Positions 1-4,473 of a stretch of 7,541 nt of DNA are shown in pieces (position 1 is the first letter of the stretch; each line of letters opens with the position of its first letter). Source of the stretch: an uncultured Treponema sp. (GTDB lineage Bacteria; Spirochaetota; Spirochaetia; Treponematales; Treponemataceae); the NCBI GenBank assembly GCA_937901865.1, contig CALDID010000090.1, positions 1 to 7,541 on the forward strand. The letters are read 5' to 3'. The notes under the pieces are model-generated. The model searched no databases. It was given only the letters and a program-made list of their open reading frames with translations, and had not been told where the DNA came from. Both the position numbers and the translations under genes were made by a program.

Positions 1-494
1 CCTCTTTTTGTTCTTACATACAATTCGTTTATTTTGTTTGGCACATCATCAAAGTTGCTATATTTCTTTTCTGGAATCGTGAAGTTACCCCACAAAGCCG
101 TTTTCTTTGTCCACGGGCTTCCGTATTCCCACGGCTGATACACGAGGCGTGGTTTTCCTAAAACTTGCCGCAAAGCACTTGTTGCAGGATTTTCCAACAC
201 CCACCATTTCGGGTTTACTTCCTTGATAATGCGCAAACAGTGATTAACCAAAAACATACCGCTTGCAACGTCTTTCGGTTTTCCGCCCGTCCTTGCTCTT
301 GATAAATCAGTACAGACAGGATTTGCAATTACTCCGTAAACAGCTGTAACGCCGAAATCTTCACGCAACTTTTCAGTAGTCAGGTTTTCCACGCCGTATT
401 CTTTTCCGATACGAATTACCCGATAATCGCTGTCGCATTGATACGGATATGAATCCGAGCCTAAATCTGCGCATAAATGCAAAATCGTCTTCAT
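1..494 (-). CDS. Phage-type DNA cytosine methyltransferase-like protein (partial, C-terminus off the window)
   Basis: Reading down from the ATG at 494, 164 codons stay open to the window edge, so the 3' end is missing. The N-terminus ILHLCADLGSDS resembles the opening of a family of phage proteins annotated as DNA (cytosine-5) methyltransferases. Residues 58-65 read NPVCTDLS, the place of the catalytic PC motif, with Cys61 as candidate nucleophile. Residues 97-103 read WWVLENP, matching the ENV/ENP motif. Residues 120-137 (PWEYGSPWTKKTALWG) match the family's conserved GDPxxKKTxLWG stretch. These phage members are much smaller than typical m5C methyltransferases. The residue before the Cys is Val, where Pro is usual. 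The start overlaps the upstream spanin stop as ATGA, which suggests translational coupling. The expected role is modification of phage DNA against host restriction. The family call rests on motif recall; actual methylation activity is uncertain. Confidence 0.75.
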   Translation of the reverse strand, partial: MKTILHLCADLGSDSYPYQCDSDYRVIRIGKEYGVENLTTEKLREDFGVTAVYGVIANPVCTDLSRARTGGKPKDVASGMFLVNHCLRIIKEVNPKWWVLENPATSALRQVLGKPRLVYQPWEYGSPWTKKTALWGNFTIPEKKYSNFDDVPNKINELYVRTKR

Positions 495-727
495 TGATTT
501 ATCATCGCCTCCACGGTATCGCCCCACGCTTCCCACTGCTCAACGAGCCGCTCATAATACAAAATCACCTCCGCATAATCCGCGACCGTTTCGATATGCG
601 GCATAACTTCACGCTCTGGCTTCGGCGGCAAGACATACTCAACGCTTGCCGTTGTCTTGCACGAGGTTGTTATTGCGGTCAAGAACAGTATTGATAATGT
701 CCACAATCTCATCATCGCTTTTCGCAT
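491..727 (-). CDS. Rz1-like outer-membrane lipoprotein spanin (o-spanin)
   Basis: This 78-aa protein opens with a basic start (MRKAMMR), a hydrophobic run (about residues 8-19) and a lipobox-like ITTSC with Cys23, so it is a predicted lipoprotein. The mature part, about 56 aa, begins KTTASVEYVLPPKPERE, a proline-containing segment typical of Rz1-type spanins. The first 89 bp lie inside the 3' end of the Rz-like gene in another reading frame, which is the classic Rz/Rz1 arrangement. The start at 727 is preceded by GGGAGG with a 6-nt gap. In known systems the o-spanin pairs across the periplasm with the i-spanin and fuses inner and outer membranes at the last step of lysis. The lipobox is not ideal (Thr at -3), but position, size and overlap make the call strong. 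Confidence 0.82.
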   Translation of the reverse strand: MRKAMMRLWTLSILFLTAITTSCKTTASVEYVLPPKPEREVMPHIETVADYAEVILYYERLVEQWEAWGDTVEAMINQ

Positions 728-941
728 TTTTTACCTCCCGTTTCAGTTCGCGATTACTTCGCTCAATCCGTGCCATTTCTGCCGCGTGCGTGGCAAGATA
801 CGCGCTGTTTCGCTTTTGCTTTTCCAGCTCCGCCCTTAACTCGCTGTTTTCTTTCCACGCCCTCATCATTGATTTTGTCGAGAAATAGACCATAGCCACC
901 GACGAGATAGTAATAATAGTCATCACAATATCAAAACTCAT
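639..941 (-). CDS. Rz-like inner-membrane spanin (i-spanin)
   Basis: This 100-aa protein has one N-terminal membrane helix (about residues 4-21, DIVMTIITISSVAMVYF). A long charged helical stretch follows (about 27-75), rich in Glu, Lys and Arg with coiled-coil character. This N-in, single-TM plus periplasmic coiled-coil layout is that of Rz-type i-spanins. Its last 30 codons overlap the Rz1-like lipoprotein gene out of frame. The start at 941 has AGGAAGG just upstream, overlapping the end of the preceding membrane-protein gene, whose stop is 3 bp away. Its predicted partner is the lipoprotein at 491-727. Such pairs exist only in phages of hosts with an outer membrane. Confidence 0.8.
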   Translation of the reverse strand: MSFDIVMTIITISSVAMVYFSTKSMMRAWKENSELRAELEKQKRNSAYLATHAAEMARIERSNRELKREVKNAKSDDEIVDIINTVLDRNNNLVQDNGKR

Positions 942-944
942 TCT

Positions 945-1454
945 TTACCTTCCTTGTTTGCCGTAGACTTTGCGAATATTCACAAGGTCAATTATCAGCT
1001 CGCGTACAACCGTATCGACATATGAACGAAATGAATCCGATTGATAAAGCTCATTCCAAATGTATTTTTGAACAATCGCCCATATCGCATTTTGCTTCAA
1101 ATGTATGTAATAATCATTTGTATCTAAGTGATTGAACATACAAAGATTCACGAACTCGTCAATCACTTTCTCCAGAACAAACCGCGTCCGCCATTCGTCA
1201 AATTGCGGGTGTCGAGGAATAGCGGAAAATGTGCCGTTAATCGTCATCGTGATATGCTCAACCTGCCGGCGAAGAATTACCTGTTCCGTTTCTGCCGCTT
1301 CTTTACCGAGCATTATTTTGTCGGTTTTCACGCTCAACATTCCGCTTTTAAGCATATAAACCAAGTACAATGCCGCCGCCGCGATAACGAGCGCAGTCCA
1401 CGGCGCAGACGGGCTTCCAAGTGCACGGAAAAACTCTGTCAAAGCCTTTTCCAT
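945..1454 (-). CDS. Unknown phage protein with one N-terminal membrane helix
   Basis: This 169-aa protein has a short N-terminal segment, one hydrophobic helix at about residues 19-36 (WTALVIAAAALYLVYML), and a soluble C-terminal part of about 130 residues that looks mostly helical. The soluble part holds charged and aromatic stretches such as FDEWRTRFVLEKVIDEFVNLCMFNH and ends in a basic tail (NIRKVYGKQGR). I do not recognise a named domain. The ATG follows directly on the stop of the HTH gene (TAAATGG), and the spanin gene starts 3 bp after its own stop, so it sits inside the lysis cluster. That place suggests a holin, pinholin or lysis-regulating membrane protein, but one helix with a large cytoplasmic domain is not a standard holin layout. 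The function is inferred from context only. Confidence 0.7.
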   Translation of the reverse strand: MEKALTEFFRALGSPSAPWTALVIAAAALYLVYMLKSGMLSVKTDKIMLGKEAAETEQVILRRQVEHITMTINGTFSAIPRHPQFDEWRTRFVLEKVIDEFVNLCMFNHLDTNDYYIHLKQNAIWAIVQKYIWNELYQSDSFRSYVDTVVRELIIDLVNIRKVYGKQGR

Positions 1455-1910
1455 TTACTCACCGTCCCAAAAAAAACGATATAGCACTTGCGGCGTATAA
1501 TCTCTCTTACGGCTTTTTCGTTTGCGCTCTGTTTTTTGGTCAAAAATAGGCTCGCCTTTTTCAATCAAAGCAAATATCTTTTCTCTTACCTTTCTTTTTT
1601 GGCTTGCCGTCTTATAGCCGAGCTTTTGCGCTATCTGTGTTGCAGTAAGTCCCAAATCGCCAGCTTCTTGCAAGTAAATAATGATTTTCTTGTCTACCGT
1701 AAGACGTGAAACAGGCTTCAAGAAAAAGCACATTTGTGCATACTGCATTTCTTCTGGCGTGAAGTAATAGCGAAAAGTATGCCCGTATCGTCTTTTCTGC
1801 ATTTTCTGCTCGTGTACAAACTTCATCAAAGCGTGATAAGGCACATCAAGAACTTTTGCCGCCTCTTTTACGAGTATAAGCTGTTGTTTATTACCTGTAT
1901 CATTTGTCAT
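1455..1910 (-). CDS. Small phage DNA-binding protein with two predicted helix-turn-helix regions
   Basis: From the ATG at 1910 this gives 151 aa. I prefer that start to the longer frame reaching 1949, because AGAGG lies 7 nt upstream of it and the extra codons would be made of the inverted repeat. Residues 12-52 (LILVKEAAKVLDVPYHALMKFV..., ending RYYFTPEEM) look like an excisionase/MerR-type helix-turn-helix followed by a wing. Residues 74-118 (KKIIIYLQEAG..LTATQIAQKLGY, then a basic helix) look like a second winged helix. The C-terminus is strongly basic (RKRKSRKRDY). It is the first gene of the minus-strand operon and lies beside the double palindrome at 1921-1964, so it could be the protein that binds there. 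It could be a repressor, an activator or an excisionase-like factor; the sequence does not decide. Confidence 0.72.
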   Translation of the reverse strand: MTNDTGNKQQLILVKEAAKVLDVPYHALMKFVHEQKMQKRRYGHTFRYYFTPEEMQYAQMCFFLKPVSRLTVDKKIIIYLQEAGDLGLTATQIAQKLGYKTASQKRKVREKIFALIEKGEPIFDQKTERKRKSRKRDYTPQVLYRFFWDGE

Positions 1911-1918
1911 ATAAAGAC

Positions 1919-1968
1919 CTCTACACATATAGGAAATGAGAAATGCCATTTCCTATATGTGTAGGAGA
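1919..1968. promoter_or_regulatory. Divergent control region: perfect 18-bp inverted repeat (two copies of a TTTCCTA-N6-TAGGAAA-type element)
   Basis: Positions 1921-1938 and 1947-1964 are exact reverse complements separated by an 8-bp spacer (1939-1946). Each arm carries TTTCCTATATGTGTAG read outward, toward the minus-strand gene at 1910 and the plus-strand gene at 1976. The 3' end of each copy supplies the ribosome binding site (AGAGG toward 1910, AGGAG toward 1976), 7-8 nt from each ATG. A third copy, with one changed base in the N6 core, lies at 6311-6330. Sequence-specific conservation, including the core, argues for a protein-binding site or phage promoter element rather than a simple RNA hairpin. 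I see no convincing -35/-10 pair here, although TATATG inside the element could act as a -10. A phage-encoded regulator acting on both operons is inferred. Confidence 0.65.
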
Positions 1969-1975
1969 TACTTTT

Positions 1976-2200
1976 ATGAATTGCGATGATAAGTTGACAG
2001 CGCAAGAAACAGAGATTGTTATAGGTATGTTTTGGATTCTGACAAAGCCTGAAGAAGCCTACAAGATTGTAAAAAGACAAAGTGAGATTTTGGGCAATGA
2101 TAAAACACTCGCATTGATGTTTGAAAAAAAACCGCCAAAACTTTTAAGAGCGTTAGGCAGTCTTTTACAATCATATTCAGATTGCGAGGAGGCAGAATGA
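1976..2200 (+). CDS. Unknown small phage protein, first gene of the plus-strand operon
   Basis: From the ATG at 1976 the product is 74 aa (MNCDDKLTAQETEIV...). AGGAG lies 8 nt upstream, so this start is preferred to the in-frame ATG at 1943, which lies inside the inverted repeat. The protein looks helical and soluble. A possible amphipathic stretch (EIVIGMFWILTKPEEAYKIVKRQ) is followed by a Lys/Pro patch (EKKPPKLL) and an acidic end. I recognise no family. Its stop overlaps the next start as ATGA, which ties its translation to the MazG-like gene. Being first behind the shared control region suggests an early-expressed regulatory or accessory role, which is inference only. Confidence 0.65.
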   Translation: MNCDDKLTAQETEIVIGMFWILTKPEEAYKIVKRQSEILGNDKTLALMFEKKPPKLLRALGSLLQSYSDCEEAE

Positions 2201-2559
2201 ATATTAACGATGTGGCAGAAGAAGCGTATGAAATCGCTGTGAAAAGAGCGCTGAAAGGGCAGATTGAAAGCCCGTGCGATACGGAAGCGATGTTGAAACA
2301 TTGCGCAGGTGAGGTTGTTGAAGCAACGATAGCGTATAAGGACTGGGACGAAGTTGGTCGCCTTTCGGATTATGATTGTGCTGTCGAAAAGATAAACCGC
2401 ATTGACGAAATTGCACGCCGATTTACAGATTTTGCAGGCGAAATTGCAGATGTGATTATGTGCTGTCTGATTGTGGCGAAGAACGAGAATATTGATATTG
2501 AGGCGGCATTACAGGCTTGCCTTGAGAAAAACAGAAAGAGAGCGGAGGCAGATGAATGA
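2197..2559 (+). CDS. MazG-like nucleotide pyrophosphohydrolase
   Basis: This is a 120-aa all-helical protein from the ATG at 2197 (AGGAGG at 2187-2192). It has the two metal-binding signatures of the MazG/all-alpha NTP pyrophosphatase fold: E39-x2-E42 in GEVVEAT and E82-x2-D85 in GEIADVI. The typical C-terminal helix NENIDIEAALQACLEKNRKR follows. Enzymes of this group use Mg2+ to hydrolyse (d)NTPs to (d)NMP and pyrophosphate. Phage versions may cleanse unusual nucleotides or lower host alarmone signals; which one applies here cannot be told. The sequence between the motifs is longer than in minimal members, with a charged insert at about residues 50-75. Both ends overlap neighbours as ATGA, so it is part of a tightly coupled operon. 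Confidence 0.75.
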   Translation: MNINDVAEEAYEIAVKRALKGQIESPCDTEAMLKHCAGEVVEATIAYKDWDEVGRLSDYDCAVEKINRIDEIARRFTDFAGEIADVIMCCLIVAKNENIDIEAALQACLEKNRKRAEADE

Positions 2560-3233
2560 GTAAGATTCAGATTGGTGTACTTGCTGTTGAGAAACAGGCA
2601 GAAAAGACAATGACAACAAAAGAAGTTGCAGAGGCTTTGGGCGTATCTGTTGATACTATTCAAAAAACAGTGCAAAAACTTGCCGAAAATAATCGGCGAC
2701 TTTTTGGAGAGATAAAGCGCAATTCTCAAGGTGGGTATCTGTTCGATGAAGCTCAAGCAACAGCTATAAAACTTGAATTGCAAAATCATAGCAAGGTCAA
2801 TGCTTTATCGCCAAAAACAACACTTGAAAAACAGCTTATCATTCAACAAGCTATGCAACTTCAAGCAGAAATGATTGCCGAGTTGCAAGCGGAAAACGAG
2901 AGACAGGCGGCAAAGATTAAAGAGGACGCGCCGAAAGTTGAGTTTTACAATGCGGTTACGGATTCGACGGATTGTATCGACATCGGACAGGCGGCGAAAA
3001 TCTTGAACGTGAAAGGCGTGGGCAGAAATAAGCTGTTTGAGATTTTGCGAAAAGAGGGCGTTCTTGACCGCAAGAATATGCCGTATCAAAAGTTCGTGGA
3101 CGCAGGGCTTTTCCGCGTGATTGAAACATCGTTCACACTTCCAGACGGCACGCAGAAAATCAATCTGAAAACGTTGGTGTTTCAGAAAGGTTTGGACTTC
3201 ATACGTGAGATTTTGCAGGAGGGCAGAAAATGA
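2556..3233 (+). CDS. Phage antirepressor with N-terminal helix-turn-helix and C-terminal KilAC (ANT) domain
   Basis: This is a 225-aa DNA-binding protein. Residues 18-42 (TMTTKEVAEALGVSVDTIQKTVQKL) form a helix-turn-helix with an Asn/Arg-rich wing behind it. Residues 88-122 are a Gln/Glu-rich coiled coil. Residues 126-219 match the KilAC/ANT domain of phage antirepressors (start APKVEFYNAVTDSTDCIDIGQ, then KGVGRNKLFEILR, YQKFVDAGLFRVIE). Such proteins counter the lysogenic repressor or act as DNA-binding regulators. GGAGG stands 7 nt before the ATG, and both ends share ATGA overlaps. The 5' half is about 33-42% GC and the KilAC half about 45-52%, with the step near 2880. This fits the modular N-terminal swapping common in this family. 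The function is well supported by family; the target operator is unknown. Confidence 0.85.
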   Translation: MSKIQIGVLAVEKQAEKTMTTKEVAEALGVSVDTIQKTVQKLAENNRRLFGEIKRNSQGGYLFDEAQATAIKLELQNHSKVNALSPKTTLEKQLIIQQAMQLQAEMIAELQAENERQAAKIKEDAPKVEFYNAVTDSTDCIDIGQAAKILNVKGVGRNKLFEILRKEGVLDRKNMPYQKFVDAGLFRVIETSFTLPDGTQKINLKTLVFQKGLDFIREILQEGRK

Positions 3234-3448
3234 GTAAGAAAACGTATAATTTGATTGTGGGAATTTTGGGCGGCGTGTCGGCTATTACAACGGCGATTGT
3301 GTCGTATGTACAGCCCGAAAACACGCCAGCGATTATTGCGGCGGTTGGTATTGCGAACACGGCGGCGGTTGAGGTGTGCAGTCTTTTTCTTGACAAAGAA
3401 GCCGTGCTTTTAGAATCATTCGACGATTCAGAGCTTGATGAGGTGTAA
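3230..3448 (+). CDS. Small two-helix membrane protein, holin candidate
   Basis: This is a 72-aa protein with a short basic start (MSKKTYN), a first hydrophobic helix (about 7-27, with GILGG), a short turn with QPENTP, a second hydrophobic helix (about 33-54) and an acidic tail (SFDDSELDEV). Size and topology fit a class II-like holin or another small phage membrane protein. The Ala/Gly-rich helices are also seen in holins. It is coupled to the antirepressor gene by an ATGA overlap, with AGGAGGG upstream. It lies in the plus-strand operon, apart from the spanin pair on the other strand, so if it is the holin the lysis genes are split between two transcripts. No catalytic motif is present. The holin call is inferred from topology. 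Confidence 0.55.
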   Translation: MSKKTYNLIVGILGGVSAITTAIVSYVQPENTPAIIAAVGIANTAAVEVCSLFLDKEAVLLESFDDSELDEV

Positions 3449-3458
3449 GGAGGAGACA

Positions 3459-3974
3459 ATGAATATCATTGATGAAGTGAAAGCAAAAGATGATGTGATG
3501 AGTGAAGAAAAGCAGAAAGATATTTTCTTTACGCTTCTTAACGGCAAAGATGTTACTGAAGAAATTGAAACTTCACGCGGCAAGTTTACCGTGCGTTTTC
3601 CAAAGCAGAAAGACTTGATTGCGATTGAGCGCAGAATTGCTTTTATGCGTGGCGGTATTGCAGCTTCTTGCTTTTCAGAAACGGCAAATTATGCGTTGGA
3701 AAAAGTCGCATATCTTGATATTTGCGTAATCGGCGGCGAGGCGTGGTTTGAAAAGCTCAAGCAGAATAATTCTTTTAGTTGGGGGGATATGCCAGATACG
3801 AACTTCGTTGATGAAGTTTTCGTGAAGGCGTGGACGTTTCGCGCAAAAGTACAAGAGGACTTTGTACGAGATGAAAGAAAAGCCGATACAACAGCTCTTG
3901 ACGAATCAGATGTTTCTGAAGATGTGGGCAATGGTCTATTTTCGGGTGTTGCCGCGTCCGCTAAACGAGATTGA
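3459..3974 (+). CDS. Tail-assembly-chaperone-like phage protein (first frame of an overlapping pair)
   Basis: From the ATG at 3459, behind AAGGAGGAGA, the product is 171 aa. An upstream in-frame ATG at 3435 lies inside the preceding gene and has a poorer site. The middle (about residues 25-135) has a short beta-type start (GKFTVRFPKQKDLIAIERRIAFM), helices, then DICVIGGEAWFEKL and a WGDMPDTNFVDEVFVKAWTFRAKV stretch. This resembles small phage proteins annotated as tail assembly chaperones. The C-terminal 40 residues are acidic and low in complexity. Another open frame overlaps the end (3826-4119), as in the G/GT pairs of long-tailed phages. No tape-measure gene follows, which is unusual for this call. 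An alternative is an unrelated phage protein of unknown role. Confidence 0.6.
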   Translation: MNIIDEVKAKDDVMSEEKQKDIFFTLLNGKDVTEEIETSRGKFTVRFPKQKDLIAIERRIAFMRGGIAASCFSETANYALEKVAYLDICVIGGEAWFEKLKQNNSFSWGDMPDTNFVDEVFVKAWTFRAKVQEDFVRDERKADTTALDESDVSEDVGNGLFSGVAASAKRD

Positions 3975-4119
3975 CGACGACTTTTTGGATTTGTTCTTTA
4001 ACTTTGCAAATACGTTTACGGAAGACAGCGTGCTGCAAGGATTTATCAAAGAGCAGAACGAAAAAGAACGGGCAATAAGTGATGATGTGCTTCAAGAGCT
4101 TGGTTATTCAGATGAGTAG
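3871..4119 (+). CDS. Overlapping downstream frame of the chaperone-like pair (possible frameshift product)
   Basis: This frame is open from 3826 to 4119 and overlaps the previous gene by about 100 bp. If translated alone, the ATG at 3871 gives about 82 aa. AGAGG is 12 nt upstream, which is distant; a TTG at 3862 is the alternative. The part beyond the overlap (RPLNEIDDDFLDLFFNFANTF..., ending DDVLQELGYSDE) is acidic and helical. The frame is +1 (equivalently -2) relative to the upstream gene. The run TTTT at 3939-3942, in frame as CTA TTT TCG, allows a clean +1 slip and would give a fusion of about 219 aa. Tail assembly chaperones are the best-known case of this arrangement, but an independent start cannot be excluded. 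Codon content beyond 3974 looks like true coding sequence. Confidence 0.55.
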   Translation: MKEKPIQQLLTNQMFLKMWAMVYFRVLPRPLNEIDDDFLDLFFNFANTFTEDSVLQGFIKEQNEKERAISDDVLQELGYSDE

Positions 4120-4149
4120 GTAAAAAATGATTGACAAGGTGGAGAGGAA

Positions 4150-4473
4150 GTGGATTTTAGGAACGAAATAAAAATAAGTCGGACACGAACAGAGCATAGG
4201 TGTTTTTTGTGTAGCCGAAAAATTCCAGTGGGATTTAGTGCAACAAAGCTGAAGGGCAAAAATATTGACGGGGACTTTTATCAAGAGTATTTGTGCAATA
4301 CGTGCAATATACTTTTGCATAGATACACGATTGTCTTTGTTGATGATTGGACGGGTAATATTGACGGCGATTTGTTTGCGGAAGCTCTGGTGAAGTGTAA
4401 TTGTGCCACGCCATTACAGCTACTTAATGCGCTTGACGAAATCGCAAAGCAGCAAGGACTGGAGTATGTTTGA
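4150..4473 (+). CDS. Small phage protein with a four-cysteine zinc-binding module
   Basis: This frame of 107 codons opens with GTG at 4150, since an in-frame stop at 4132-4134 rules out anything earlier. A purine-rich site (GGTGGAGAGG) stands just before. Residues 16-55 contain HRC-x2-C (C18, C21), a Lys/Gly-rich stretch with DGDFYQEY, then C49-x2-C52. This pattern is seen in small phage proteins that carry one treble-clef or ribbon-type zinc site. Two more cysteines (C83, C85) follow in VKCNCA. It overlaps the start of the large head-type gene by 8 bp, so the two are likely made together. A structural or nucleic-acid-binding role is possible; nothing in the sequence decides. Confidence 0.65.
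   Translation: MDFRNEIKISRTRTEHRCFLCSRKIPVGFSATKLKGKNIDGDFYQEYLCNTCNILLHRYTIVFVDDWTGNIDGDLFAEALVKCNCATPLQLLNALDEIAKQQGLEYV

Noticed and set aside
1128..1484. Plus-strand open frames of 75-118 codons opposite the membrane-protein gene
   Set aside because: They are antisense shadows of the minus-strand genes, without ribosome sites or recognisable protein features.
1911..1949. N-terminal extension of the HTH protein to the ATG at 1949
   Set aside because: The added codons are the inverted repeat itself and lack a ribosome site. The ATG at 1910 has AGAGG at the right distance.
2370..2789. Minus-strand 139-codon frame opposite the MazG-like and antirepressor genes
   Set aside because: It is Cys/Phe/Ser-rich, as expected of an antisense shadow, and both opposing genes are well supported by family motifs.
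3781..3787. Six-G run (GGGGGGA) inside the chaperone-like gene as a frameshift site
   Set aside because: A -2 or +1 slip here leads to a stop at 3823-3825 and a -1 slip to a stop at 3809-3811, so it cannot join the downstream frame.
4127..4171. 14-codon ATG frame (MIDKVERKWILGTK) between the chaperone pair and the zinc-protein gene
   Set aside because: Very short, with no good ribosome site and no recognisable feature. It overlaps the better-supported GTG-start gene at 4150.
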